64,000 nucleotides of DNA from Chamaelirium japonicum (lineage: Eukaryota > Streptophyta > Magnoliopsida > Liliales > Melanthiaceae), in NCBI GenBank assembly GCA_947650365.1, contig CANTAL010000026.1, forward strand, positions 1,550,001 to 1,614,000, in the 5' to 3' direction. A program made the position numbers and the translations under genes. Shown here one piece after another: positions 31,621 through 43,590 of the stretch. How positions within the stretch are numbered: position 1 is the stretch's first letter; every line of letters starts with the position of its first letter. Below the pieces are notes generated by a model. That model searched no databases, was not told where the DNA came from, and was given only the letters and a program-made list of their open reading frames with translations.

Positions 31621-34600
31621 ATGTCTTCGATCGATAAGAGTTGGATGCGTAATTCGAATCGCATGAGCCAAGAGTACAGAGGAGTCAGGAAATTTCTGGA
31701 TTTTGCATTTGAGCGTCTTGCACCGCTTGATGGAAAAATTGTGTGTCCCTGTATAGACTGCGGAAGGGTGATTAGGAAGGTTCGAGAGGAATGTGAGGTT
31801 GATCTGGTAATGCGTGGCATTGACATTACCTATACCCGTTGGTTCTCGCACGGTGAGGAGCTAGATGCAGTCCCCATGGCAGCTCACGGTGAAACTTCAA
31901 ACACAGTGATCGCTGATGATAATATTAATACAGACGATGACGATGACATGCAGGGTATGATACATGATTTGCAAGGTGGAATAGGCACGGAAACACCGTC
32001 AGGTGATCAGCCCAATATCGAAGCGGACAAGTTCTACAGATTGCTTAAAGATGCCGAACAACCTCTATACCCGGGGTGTGAGAAGTTTTCAAAACTCTCT
32101 TTCACTGTAAAGCTTCTTCATTTGAAGTGCCTCAATGGTTGGAGTAATAAGTCATTTAATATGTTGGTAGAGTTGCTGAAAGAGGCTTTTCCTATGGGTG
32201 AGACAGTACCGAAATCATTCTACGAGGCGAAGAAGACAATTAAAGATCTCGGTCTGGGTTATGAGAAAATTGATGCATGCGTGAATGATTGTATGTTGTA
32301 CCAGAAAGAGTACGAACATGCGCGGTCATGCCACATATGCGGAGCAACGAGATATAAAGAGACGGATGCCGAGTCTAGTACCAGTCGAAGGAAGAAAAAT
32401 GTATCTGCAAAGGTTCTCCTATACTTCCCGCTCAGGGACAGGCTTCAGAGGTTGTTTATGTCATCGAAGACTGCTGAGCACATGAGGTGGCATGCACGAG
32501 AACGTACAGATGACGGGATTATGAGACATCCGGCCGACTCTCTGACGTGGAAAGATTTTGATCATACATATCCTGAATTCACATGTGAAGTTCGCAACGT
32601 CAGGTTAGGGCTTGCTAGCGATGGCTTCAATCCCTTTGGGAATATGAGTGTGTCGTATGCCAGTTGTCCTAGTTCCATACAATTTGCCTCCCTAGATATG
32701 CTTAAAAAAGCCATACACAATGCTCTCCTTGCTCATTCCCGGACCCAGGTCGCCTGGTAATGATATTGACGTTTACTTGCAGCCGTTGATTGAGGAGTTG
32801 AACGAGTTATGGGAAGTTGGGGCCGATACGTATGATGCCTCGTTGCGCCAGAATTTTCGGATGCATGCGGCACTTCTATGGACCATCAACGATTTTCCTG
32901 CATATGCCAACTTATCCGGGTGGAGTACTAAAGGAAAATTGGCGTGCCCTACATGCAATAAGGAGACAGATTCATTACGATTGAAGAACGGAGGCAAGTT
33001 CTGTTATATGGGCCATCGAAGATTCCTTGTTGACGGCCATAAGTGGAGGCAGAACAAAAGAGCTTTCAACGGCAAGAAGGAACTTGCAAAGGCCCCGGAG
33101 CAGCTTTCGGGGGTAGAAGTCTTGTGCGAATTGGATCAGCTTGATGCTGTGGCACTTGGAAAAGGTAAAAAGAAGAGAACGCATGAAGATTCTACGCGTG
33201 AGCATAACTGGAAGAAGAAGAGTATTTTCTTTAAACTACCGTACTGGAGCAGCCTACTCTTGCGGCATAACTTGGATGTCATGCATATCGAGAAAAATGT
33301 GTGTGACAACATTATAGGAACACTGCTGAATCTCGACGGTAAGATGAAGGATAATCTTAAATCTCGTCTCGATCTTAAGGAGTTGGGCATCCGAAAATCA
33401 CTTCATCCCCAAGAGATTGGGGATAAGTATGTGTTGCCAGTTGCATGCTACACCATGAGCTCACAGCAAAAGGCAGCCTTATGTGCATTCCTACGGTCTG
33501 TGAAAACGCCAGACGGTTATTCTTCGAATATCGCACGATGCGTGCAAGAGAACGGCCGGAAGTTGTCTGGATTAAAGAGCCACGATTGTCATGTTCTTAT
33601 GCAGCGATTGTTATCTCTTGCTATACGTGGGAATTTAACCGAAGAGGTGTCCGGTCCGTTAATTGAGCTCAGCACTTTTTTCAGACAGTTGTGCTCGAAG
33701 GTACTTAGAGTGGACCAACTTGAACAGATGGAGAGGGATATTGCGCTCACATTGTGCAAGTTAGAGATGATATTTCCACCTTCCTTCTTTGATGTCATGG
33801 TGCATTTGACCGTTCACTTGGCAAATGAGGCCAAACTCGGCGGCCCAGTTCATTACCGGTGGATGTATTTTATCGAGAGGTAATCGTCTCGTCTCATTCG
33901 CACAATGTATTTGATCGTTCTTGATATATTCATCCAAATATTTTTTTCTCAAATTAGGTACTTGCGAACATTGAAATCATATGTTCGTAATAAAAGTCGT
34001 CCGGAGGGATCAATTGCTGAAGGATACCTAGCAGAAGAATGTCTAACATTCTGCTCAAGATACCTACATGGTATAGACACGCGATTCAATCAACTTGAGC
34101 GGAACTATGACGGTGGTCCAATAGACTTCGATGGGGGTCTGTCTATATTTGCCGAAATGGGTAGACCTGTAGGAGGAGGCAAAACCCGTCGATTGTCTGT
34201 AGATGAGATTCAACAGGCACATATGTATGTGTTGCGCCAATGTGATGAAGTGTGGCCATTCATTGAGTAAGCATTTTACGATCATTTACTCATTCTTTCA
34301 GTCCATTCATTAAGTATATGTGCTAATTATAATCTAATTCATAACCGGTAAAACAGGAAGCATAAAGCCATCATTAATAATCGGGGTACTCGAAATGCTC
34401 CCCAAATTCATGATCGTGAATTCCCATCGTGGTTCGAGAAACACGTAAGTATTCACATCATTACTGAATTTCATTGACATCCATTACCGAACAATAATTA
34501 TGTGTTCATATCATGAATGTCGTGTGGTTATTATAGGCACAGGAGCTGCACGACAACCACGATCCGCTGATGAATGAGGATCTCTGGCGCTTATCTTGTA

Positions 34601-35211
34601 GTCCTTTGCAAGACGCAATATCGTACGATGGTTATATCGTGAACGGTTATAGATTTCGGACGAAAGATAGTGAAAAATCACGAAGAATCCAAAATAGTGG
34701 GGTTGTCGTCAACGGTGAGCAAGAAGAATTAGAAAATATCGACTTCTACGGCGTCCTCAACGAGATTCTCGAGATTAAATTCCTTGGCCAAAATCGGATC
34801 GTATTATTCAAATGCGATTGGTATGATGTTAATAATCGCGGGACTGGTTATAATGTCGACAAATACGGTTTTATCAGCATCAACACTGCCAAGAGATTGA
34901 ATACCCAATATGAAGATCCATTCATTCTTGCCTCTCAAGCGCAATAGATATTTTATGCACCGGATAATACCTCTCCAGGTTGGCAAATTGTAGTCAGGTC
35001 ACCACCCAGAGATTTTTACGACATGGGAGACAAGGATGCGGGGGTCGTCGATGATGATTTGGATGCATACCAGAATGACGAGATAATCATTGTCGACGCA
35101 GTGCACGACGAAAATGAAGATGTCGACAATATAAACTGGACAGCAAATGCAGATCAAATAATAGAAGAGGGAAGCGATGAGAGTGACAGAGATGAGACAG
35201 AAAATGACTAG
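31621..35211 (+). pseudogene. CACTA tnp2-type transposase, broken
   Basis: Four exons inferred: 31621-33879, 33958-34266, 34357-34444 and 34537-35211, with GT-AG introns, each keeping frame. Domain order from family knowledge: Transpos_assoc (about residues 8-85, SWMRNS ... CPCIDCGR ... RWFSHGEE), Transposase_21/Tnp2 core (YPGCEKFSKLSF ... LIPGPRSPGNDIDVYLQPL ... LDVMHIEKNVCDNIIGTLLN), DUF4218 (HDCHVLMQRLL ... PVHYRWMYF) and DUF4216 (FYGVLNEILEIKF ... DPFILASQ), ending in an acidic tail. The start is the first ATG giving the family N-terminus. Damage: about 8 bases missing near 32657-32662 (frame 1 to 2), TAG at 32693-32695 where the family usually has Trp, and TAG at 34945-34947 where Gln is usual. 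The gene would excise the element by binding its ends. Confidence 0.9.
32656..32695 (+). other. Frameshift and nonsense site in tnp2
   Basis: The upstream frame reads to GNMSVSYA and then nonsense. One frame over, VLVPYNLPP, a stop, then ICLKKPYTMLSLLIPG follows, which is the family sequence. Between TAT and CCA only one base remains where the family usually has three codons, suggesting an 8-bp deletion. The TAG at 32693-32695 lies in the restored-family position of a Trp codon. Confidence 0.8.
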
Positions 35212-35214
35212 ACC

Positions 35215-35399
35215 GTATGTAAATCAAATTGTTTCATATTTAAATCAAATTGTTTCATATATAAATCATATTGTTTCATATGTATATCATATTGTTTCAT
35301 ATGTAAATCATACCGTTTCACCGATTCATATGTAAATCATACCGTTTCATATGTAAATCATACCGTTTCACCGATTTACGATCCGATCGATTCACCGAT
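35215..35399 (+). repeat. 21-bp AT-rich repeats (left)
   Basis: Units like GTTTCATATGTAAATCATACC, about seven copies, directly after the tnp2 stop and leading into the first 181-bp array. The same unit returns at 36672-36846. Confidence 0.8.
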
Positions 35400-36668
35400 T
35401 TAGAGTCTAAGAGTTGGAAAATCATAAGTTAGCGTGTTTCGGATATGAAATAGGTTTCGATTCGATCGGATCGTCATCGGATCGGCATCCGATAATTCGA
35501 AGCTGGATTTATTTCGTATTTCGGACTTGCGAGCGGGTTCTAATTGGATATTTGACCAATTTACGCTCCGATTCACCGATTTAGAGTCTAAGTGTTGGAA
35601 AATCATAAGTTAGCGTGTTTCGGATATGAAATAGGTTTGGATTCGATCCGATCGTCATCGGATCGGTATCCGGTAATTCGAACTTGGAATTATTCCGTAT
35701 TTCGGACTTGCGAGCGGGTTCTAATTGGATATTTGACCAATTTACGCTCCGATTCACCGATTTAGAGTCTAAGTGTTGGAAAATCATAAGTTAGCGTGTT
35801 TCGGATATGAAATAGGTTTCGATTCGATCGGATCGTCATCGGATCGGCATCCGATAATTCGAAGTTGGATTTATTCCGTATTTCGGACTTGCGAGCGGGT
35901 TCTAATTGGAAATTTGACCAATTTACGCTCCGATTCACCGATTTAGAGTCTAAGTGTTGAAAAATCATAAGTTAGCGTGTTTCGGATATAAAATAGGTTT
36001 GGATTCGATCCGATCGTCATCGGATCGGCATCCGATAATTCGAAGTTGGAATTATTCCGTATTTCGGACTTGCGAGCGGGTTCTAATTGGATATTTGACC
36101 AATTTACGCTCCGATTCACCGATTTAGAGTCTAAGTGTTGGAAAATCATAAGTTAGCGTGTTTCGGATATAAAATAGGTTTGGATTCGATCCGATCGTCA
36201 TCGGATCGGCATCCGATAATTCGAAGTTGGAATTATTCCGTATTTCGGACTTGCGAGCGGGTTCTAATTGGATATTTGACCAATTTACGCTCCGATTCAC
36301 CGATTTAGAGTCTAAGTGTTGGAAAATCATAAGTTAGCGTGTTTCGGATATGAAATAGGTTTGGATTCGATCGGATCGTCATCGGCTCGGCATCCGGTAA
36401 TTCGAACTTGGAATTATTCCGTATTTCGGACTTGCGAGCGGGTTCTAATTGGGTATTTGACCAATTTACGCTCCGATTCACCGATTTAGAGTCTAAGTGT
36501 TGGAAAATCATAAGTTAGCGTGTTTCGGATATAAAATAGGTTTGGATTCGATCCGATCGTCATCGGATCGGCATCCGATAATTCAAACTTGGAATTATAT
36601 TCCGTATTTCGGACTTGCAAGCGGGTTCTAATTGGATATTTGACCACTTTACGATCCGATTAACCGAT
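35400..36668 (-). repeat. 181-bp tandem array, left, inverted orientation, 7 copies
   Basis: Monomers begin at 35400, 35581, 35762, 35943, 36124, 36305 and 36486, each exactly 181 bp, with a 36669 remnant. Every monomer is the reverse complement of those at 38819-42650. Each holds a 68-residue open frame (MIFQHLDSKSVNRSVNW...) only because the repeat is highly conserved; 181 is not a multiple of three, so frames do not run through. Confidence 0.96.
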
Positions 36669-36846
36669 TTAGAGTCTAACTGTTTCATATTGTTTCATAT
36701 TGTTTCATATTGCGAGCGGGTTCATATTGTTTTATATTGTTTCATATGTAAATCATACTGTTTCATATGTAAATCAAACTGTTTCATATTGTTTCATATG
36801 TAAATCTTAAATCTTACTGTTTCATATGTAAATTAAATTGTTTCAG
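36669..36846 (+). repeat. 21-bp AT-rich repeats (right)
   Basis: More TGTTTCATATTG and GTTTCATATGTAAATC units with one embedded fragment of the 181-bp monomer (GCGAGCGGGTTC at 36712-36723). It ends in TTGTTTCAG immediately before the ATG of the next gene, a good splice-acceptor shape. Confidence 0.75.
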
Positions 36847-38547
36847 ATGGCATCACGGTCATATGTTCGTAGAGGCAGAGGCAGAGGCAGGGGTAGGGTA
36901 GCTCAGAGCGCTCCGGCTGCCACCCCAGGGTCCGAGGCTGAGCCGTCCGGATCTGGTAGTACTGTTCCTCTCTCCACACCAGCTCCTGCTGTGGTCGCAG
37001 CCTCCGGAGCTTCGAGCAGTGCTCAGCACTCGGCTGCAGCGTCTACGCCCATAGGTAATGTTTAGATCTAAAGTTTTATACATGTTGTAAATACTTCTTC
37101 AGTACTGATGTATATTTTATTTGCAGAGTCGACCAGGTACGTAGGCGACCGGGGCATGACGACAGCCCGGCGCTTGTCGGCCTTACGCGAGCCGCTGTCC
37201 CTACAGTGGAGCGGCCATACCTTTGTGGGCGAGCACGCTTCTGACGCCGCCACGTGGGTCGGCATGATAGTACGGGAGGAGAGGAATGCCCCGATTGTGG
37301 GGTTAAGGGGGTGGAAGAACATTGATGCATCCTATAAGGAGAGGATGTATCAGCAGTTTTTGGTACGTTAGTTTCATTAAAGCATTTTAGAATAATATCG
37401 TACTTCTTTATAATTTGATTTGATAAAATGACTTGTTTATAAATTGATTTTACAGGAGAAATTTAAATGGGAGAACATGGAAACCGACACCCATCGAGAG
37501 GACTTGTTGAAGACGATGGGTGAGCGGTACAGGGATTACCGTTACGAGCTCTACCAGCTCTACGGTTACTTGGTCGGCCAGCCGGCTGAGGAGGTACAGG
37601 CTGCGGCCGGGACGAGAGACGCGCCACCGCTGCACATTCTACAGTTTTTGGTCACTCACTGGGCCACCCCTAGCTTTCAGGTATAATTATAATTTTGTTG
37701 ATTCGTACTTGTTTTAATGTTATACTAAAAATTTGTATTAATGTTTCAAAATTTAATTGATTCACACAGAGGAAATCTGCTATAGGCAAGCAGAATAGAA
37801 GTGCCTCGACGACACCTGCTCCAGTGAAGGGGAGGACCTCCATGCCCCAGCTTGCCCAGCAGCTGGTAAATGATACAAACATTGTTATTATTTAAAGCTC
37901 TATACATGTTATATTAACTCGTCTATTTATTTTATATGTCCAACAGACACAGTCCTTGGGCCATGAGCCTAATAGGATTGACCTTTTTGAGGCCTCTAGG
38001 AGGCGGCGTATCGATGGGGCATTTCTGGACGACAGGGTTGCCTCGCAAGTGGTAAGTAATTAAATTACTGTTAATATATTCTTATACATATGCCATAAAA
38101 TATCATTGAATATCATTGGTTGTTTTTATATATGAGAGGATGCGACTTCTGGTGACCCCGTCGGGCGAGGCCGGCTCCTCCTCCAGCTCAGTATCTGTCG
38201 ACTCAGCGATGGATACTGTGCTGAGACCTGCCACGCACGGCCGTGTCCTCTGTACGGGCCTTGGAGTCACACCCTCCTCCTACTTTGGACGATAGGGTAT
38301 GCGCTCGAGGGCACGGGACACCCAGACCGGTGCTATCACTCAGCTGCAGTCTGCGCTAGACGCGGAGCAAGAGCAGAGGCAGGCCCTCGAGCAGAGGATG
38401 GAGGCGGAGCGAGAGCAGAGGCAAGCCCTCGAGCAGAGGGTTGAGGCAGAGAAGAAGGCCCTCGATGAGGAAAGAGAAGCTCGCAGGGAACTAGAGCGTA
38501 AATTTAATGAATTCATAAGCCGGTCTAGCGGTGGCTCATCCTCATGA
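36847..38547 (+). pseudogene. CACTA accessory (Transposase_24/TNPA-like) gene, broken
   Basis: Six exons inferred from GT-AG sites that keep frame: 36847-37054, 37127-37362, 37456-37680, 37770-37865, 37947-38051 and 38137-38547. Product: a basic MASRSYVRRGRGRGRGR start, a Ser/Ala/Pro-rich stretch, a region WVGMIVREERNAPIVGLRGWKNIDASYKERM ... WENMETDTHREDLLKTMGERYRDYRYELY typical of the plant Ptta/En/Spm family (Pfam Transposase_24), a short basic segment, and a C-terminal coiled coil (EQEQRQALEQRMEAEREQRQ) with a Ser-rich end. In En/Spm the analogous protein binds subterminal repeats. One in-frame TAG at 38293-38295 separates the coiled coil from the rest. The last exon boundary is the least certain. 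Confidence 0.78.
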
Positions 38548-38627
38548 TCAGGTACTTACTAATCTTTATAATATTAGCAAAAAATATGAATCTTACTAAT
38601 TTGAGTTTAGATCATATTATCACACTT
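38548..38627 (+). other. Downstream of the accessory gene
   Basis: Directly after the stop a CAG|GTACTT donor-like site occurs at 38552. A matching TTGCAG acceptor lies at 42692-42697, after the right array. If used, the whole right array would be an intron in the 3' untranslated region. This is inference from two short motifs. Confidence 0.35.
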
Positions 38628-41600
38628 ATGATTTTCCAACACTTAGACTATAAATCAGTAAATCGAATCGTAAATGGTCTCTCTTTCTCTCATGGTAATG
38701 ATGTAGCCTCTGTTTTTCTTTTAAATACGGAATAATTCCAACTTCGAATTACCGGATGCCGATCCGATGACGATCGGATCGAATCCAAACCTATTTCATA
38801 TCCGAAACACGCTAACTTATGATTTTCCAACACTTAGACTATAAATCGGTGAATCGGAGCGTAAATTGGTCAAATATCCAATTAGAACCCGCTCGCAAGT
38901 CCGAAATACGGAATAATTCCAAGTTCGAATTATCGAATGCCGAGCCGATGACGATCGGATCGAATCCAAACCTATTTCATATCCGAAACACGCTAACTTA
39001 TGATTTTCCAATACTTAGACTCTAAATCGGTGAATCGGAGCGTAAATTGGTCAAATATCCAATTAGAACCCGCTCGCAAGTCCGAAATACGGAATAATTC
39101 CAAGTTCGAATTACCGGATACCGAGCCGATGACGATCCGATCGAATCCAAACCTATTTCATATCCGAAACACGCTAACTTATGATTTTCCAACACTTAGA
39201 CTCTAAATCGGTGAATCGGAGCGTAAATTGGTCAAATATCCAATTAGAACCCGCTCGCAAGTCCGAAATACGGAATAAATCCAACTTCGAATTATCGGAT
39301 GCCGATCCGATGACGATCGGATCGAATCCAAACCTATTTCATATCCGAAACACGCTAACTTATGATTTTCCAACACTTAGACTATAAATCGGTGAATCGG
39401 AGCGTAAATTGGTCAAATATCCAATTAGAACCCGCTCGCAAGTCCGAAATTCGGAATAATTCCAAGTTCGAATTATCGAATGCCGAGCCGATGACGATCG
39501 GATCGAATCCAAACCTATTTCATATCCGAAACACGCTAACTTATGATTTTCCAACACTTAGACTCCAAATCGGTGAATCGGAGCGTAAATTGGTCAAATA
39601 TCCAATTAGAACCCGCTCGCAAGTCCGAAATACGGAATAATTCCAAGTTCGAATTATCGAATGCCGAGCCGATGACGATCGGATCGAATCCAAACCTATT
39701 TCATATCCGAAACACGCTAACTTATGATTTTCCAACACTTAGACTCCAAATCGGTGAATCGGAGCGTAAATTGGTCAAATATCCAATTAGAACCCACTCG
39801 CAAGTCCGAAATACGGAATAATTCCAACTTCGAATTACTGGATGCCGATCCGATGACGATCGGATCGAATCCAAACCTATTTCATATCCGAAACACGCTA
39901 ACTTATGATTTTCCAACACTTAGACTATAAATCGGTGAATCGGAGCGTAAATTGGTCAAATATCCAATTAGAACCCGCTCGCAAGTCCGAAATTCGGAAT
40001 AATTCCAAGTTTGAATTATCGGATGCCGATCCGATGACGATCGGATCGAATCCAAACCTATTTCATATCCGAAACACGCTAACTTATGATTTTCCAACAC
40101 TTAGACTCCAAATCGGTGAATCGGAGCGTAAATTGGTCAAATATCCAATTAGAACCCGCTCGCAAGTCCGAAATACGGAATAATTCCAAGTTCGAATTAT
40201 CGAATGCCGAGCCGATGACAATCGGATCGAATCCAAACCTATTTCATATCCGAAACACGCTAACTTATGATTTTCCAACACTTAGACTCTAAATCGGTGA
40301 ATCGGAGCGTAAATTGGTCAAATATCCAATTAGAACCCGCTCGCAAGTCCGAAATACGGAATAATTCCAAGTTCGAATTACCGGATGCCGAGTCGATGAC
40401 GATCCGATCGAATCCAAACCTATTTCATATCCGAAACACGCTAACTTATGATTTTCCAACACTTAGACTCTAAATCGGTGAATCGGAGCGTAAATTGGTC
40501 AAATATCCAATTAGAACCCGCTCGCAAGTCCGAAATACGGAATAATTCCAACTTCGAATTACCGGATGCCGATCCGATGACGATCGGATCGAATCCAAAC
40601 CTATTTCATATCCGAAACATGCTAACTTATGATTTTCCAATACTTAGACTCTAAATCGGTGAATCGGAGCGTAAATTGGTCAAATATCCAATTAGAACCC
40701 GCTCGCAAGTCCGAAATACGGAATAAATCCAACTTCGAATTATCGGATGCCGATCCGATGATGATCGGATCGAATCCAAACCTATTTCATATCCGAAACA
40801 CGCTAACTTATGATTTTCCAACACTTAGACTATAAATCGGTGAATCGGAGCGTAAATTGGTCAAATATCCAATTAGAACCCGCTCGCAAGTCCGAAATTC
40901 GGAATAATTCCAAGTTCGAATTATCGAATGCCGAGCCGATGACGATCGGATCGAATCCAAACCTATTTCATATCCGAAACACGCTAACTTATGATTTTCC
41001 AACACTTAGACTCCAAATCGGTGAATCGGAGCGTAAATTGGTCAAATATCCAATTAGAACCCGCTCGCAAGTCCGAAATACGGAATAATTCCAAGTTCGA
41101 ATTATCGAATGCCGAGCCGATGACGATCGGATCGAATCCAAACCTTTTTCATATCCGAAACACGCTAACTTATGATTTTCCAACATTTAGACTCTAAATC
41201 GGTGAATCGGAGCGTAAATTGGTCAAATATCCAATTAGAACCCGCTCGCAAGTCCGAACTACGGAATAATTCCAAGTTCGAATTACCGGATGCCGAGCCG
41301 ATGACGATCCGATCGAATCCAAACCTATTTCATATCCGAAACACGCTAACTTATGATTTTCCAACACTTAGACTCTAAATCGGTGAATCGGAGCGTAAAT
41401 TGGTCAAATATCCAATTAGAACCCGCTCGCAAGTCCGAAATACGGAATAATTCCAACTTCGAATTACCGGATGCCGATCCGATGACGATCGGATCGAATC
41501 CAAACCTATTTCATATCCGAAACACGCTAACTTATGATTTTCCAACACTTAGACTCTAAATCGGTGAATCGGAGCGTAAATTGGTCAAATATCCAATTAG

Positions 41601-42650
41601 AACCCGCTCGCAAGTCCGAAATTCGGAATAATTCCAACTTCGAATTATCGAATGCCGATCCGATGACGATCCGATCGAATCCAAACCTAGCTATTTCATA
41701 TCCGAAACACGCTAAGTTATGATTTTTCAACACTTAGACTCTAAATCGGTGAATCGGAGCGTAAATTGGTCAAATATCCAATTAGAACCCGCTCGCAAGT
41801 CCGAAATACGGAATAATTCCAAGTTCGAATTATCGGATGCCGAGCCGATGACGATCCGATCGAATCCAAACCTATTTTATATCCGAAACACGCTAACTTA
41901 TGATTTTCCAACACTTAGACTCTAAATCGGTGAATCGGAGCATAAATTGGTCAAATATCCAATTAGAACCCGCTCGCAAGTCCGAAATACGAAATAATTC
42001 CAACTTCGAATTACCGGATGCCGATCCGATGACGATCGGATCGAATCCAAACCTATTTCATATCCGAAACACGCTAACTTATGATTTTCCAACACTTAGA
42101 CTCTAAATCGGTGAATCGGAGCGTAAATTGGTCAAATATCCAATTAGAACCCGCTCACAAGTCCGAAATTCGGAATAATTCCAAGTTCGAATTATCGAAT
42201 GCCGATCCGATGACGATCGGATCGAATCCAAACCTAGCTATTTCATATCCGAAACACGCTAACTTATGATTTTCCAACACTTAGACTCTAAATCGGTGAA
42301 TCGGAGCGTAAATTGGTCAAATATCCAATTAGAACCCGCTCGCAAGTCCGAAATACGTAATAAATACAAGTTCGAATTATCGAATGCCGATCCGATGATG
42401 ATCGGATCGAATCCAAACCTATTTTATATCCGAAACACGCTAACTTATGATTTTCCAACACTTAGACTCTAAATCGGTGAATCGGAGCGTAAATTGGTCA
42501 AATATCCAATTAGAACCCGCTCGCAAGTCCGAAATACGGAATAATTCCAAGTTCGAATTATCGGATGCCGATAATTCTACGATCGGATCGAATCCAAACC
42601 TATTTCAAAACCGAAACACGCTAACTTATCATTTTTTAACGCTTAGACTC
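38628..42650 (+). repeat. 181-bp tandem array, right, about 21-22 copies
   Basis: Landmark ATGATTTTCCAACAC recurs every 181 bp from 38819 to 41534, then at 41719, 41900, 42081, 42266 and 42447. Two intervals are 185 bp through an AGCT insertion (near 41690 and 42237). The first copy (from 38628) is diverged and interrupted by unrelated bases. Monomer variants recur in order: the five-monomer run from 39905 resembles the run from 40810 (905 bp), and a three-monomer run from 39181 resembles that from 40629. The monomer carries internal dyads around CGATCGGATCG. Confidence 0.95.
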
Positions 42651-43080
42651 AGTTATAGATATAAACCATTTTTTTAACAAATACATGTTAATTGCAGGAG
42701 CAGGGCGGCGTCAGGGGATCGATGAGAGCACCAGCATTGGTGGTGGGCGGGCGTGGTTGAGATAGGGCGGCGTCAGGGGATCGATGAGAGCACCGGCGTT
42801 GGTGGCGGGCGGGGGTGGTTGAGATAGGACATGTATCATCTCTCAGTTCTGGATTGTGTAAATATTATTTTGTAATATATGGTTATTTTTTGTTCTTGTC
42901 TATAATTGTCGGCCGGGAACTGTGGTAATATTTGATAATTTGCTATAATTTTTTATCAATTTAGGTAATATTTTATAAATTGTGGTAATATTTGATAAAT
43001 TGTGGTAATATATTGTGGTATTGAATCACAGGAATTAAATAACATTATTTAGGTAAATTTATTAAAAAAAAAAACATACT
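42651..43080 (+). other. Spacer with a 63-bp tandem duplication
   Basis: Between about 42704 and 42829 a GC-rich unit (AGGGCGGCGTCAGGGGATCG...) is present twice. The rest is AT-rich with GTGGTAATATTTGATAATT-type short repeats around 42920-43020. No gene is seen. Confidence 0.75.
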
Positions 43081-43572
43081 TATTACCGACGGAAATTAAT
43101 TATTCCGTCGGTAATAATATTTTTATTTTTTTTAAATTATTAATGCTTTGCCGACGGCATATAATATCCGTCGGTAATATATATATTATTACCGACGGGT
43201 AATATATATATGTGTCGGTAATATATATATTATTACCGACGGGTAATATATATATGTGTCGGTAATATATATAGTATTACCGACAGTATAAACTATACCC
43301 GTCGGTAAAATGGTTATATATTACCGACGGCTTCTTATATTTCGTCGGCAATACTATATTATATTAGTTTTAAATTGATTAAATATTACCGACGGCGTTA
43401 ATATAACCGTCGGTATTAATTATTATTACCGACGGTAATATTTGGTCCGTCGTATTGTTTTCCCCGACGCCTTCTTTCCCGACAGCCAGCGACGGAAATA
43501 TCTTCCGTCGCTATAGAATATTACCAACGAAATATTAATATTACCGACGGATATTGTCCGTCGGTAATAACT
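43080..43572. repeat. CACTA right subterminal repeats
   Basis: Same ACCGACGG/CCGTCGGT motif as on the left, spaced by AT-rich arms with ATATATA runs. Spacing and orientation alternate so that many neighbouring motifs can pair. Confidence 0.92.
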
Positions 43573-43587
43573 GTTTTTTTTGTAGTG
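43568..43587 (-). repeat. CACTA right terminal inverted repeat
   Basis: Read on the minus strand: CACTACAAAAAAAACAGTTA. The outer 8 bases equal the left end. Confidence 0.9.
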
Positions 43588-43590
43588 ATT
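43588..43590. repeat. CACTA target-site duplication ATT, right
   Basis: Pairs with 29277-29279. With one copy removed the flanks read CGATCCATTCTAATTCATTC, a normal array unit. Confidence 0.9.

Larger units (their letters stand above)
29280..43587 (+). mobile_element. CACTA (En/Spm, CMC) DNA transposon
   Basis: 14,308 bp bounded by CACTACAAGAAA and, at the other end, TTTTTTTTGTAGTG, with a 3-bp ATT duplication. The inside holds subterminal ACCGACGG repeats at both ends, a tnp2 transposase gene (31621-35211), a Transposase_24-like gene (36847-38547), and two 181-bp tandem arrays in opposite orientation. Both genes have stop codons inside and tnp2 has a frameshift, so this copy should not be autonomous; its termini look intact and it could be mobilised in trans. 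Joining the flanks restores continuous minisatellite. Confidence 0.96.

Noticed and set aside
35400..42650. 181-bp repeats taken as a centromeric satellite of the host
   Set aside because: Both arrays lie within the borders of one CACTA element, so here they are part of the transposon; a wider role cannot be judged from this window.
35400..42677. Some 40 open frames of 62-92 residues in the 181-bp arrays on both strands
   Set aside because: They recur with the monomer and exist on both strands of the same DNA. 181 is not a multiple of three, so they cannot form one protein; conservation is that of a tandem repeat.
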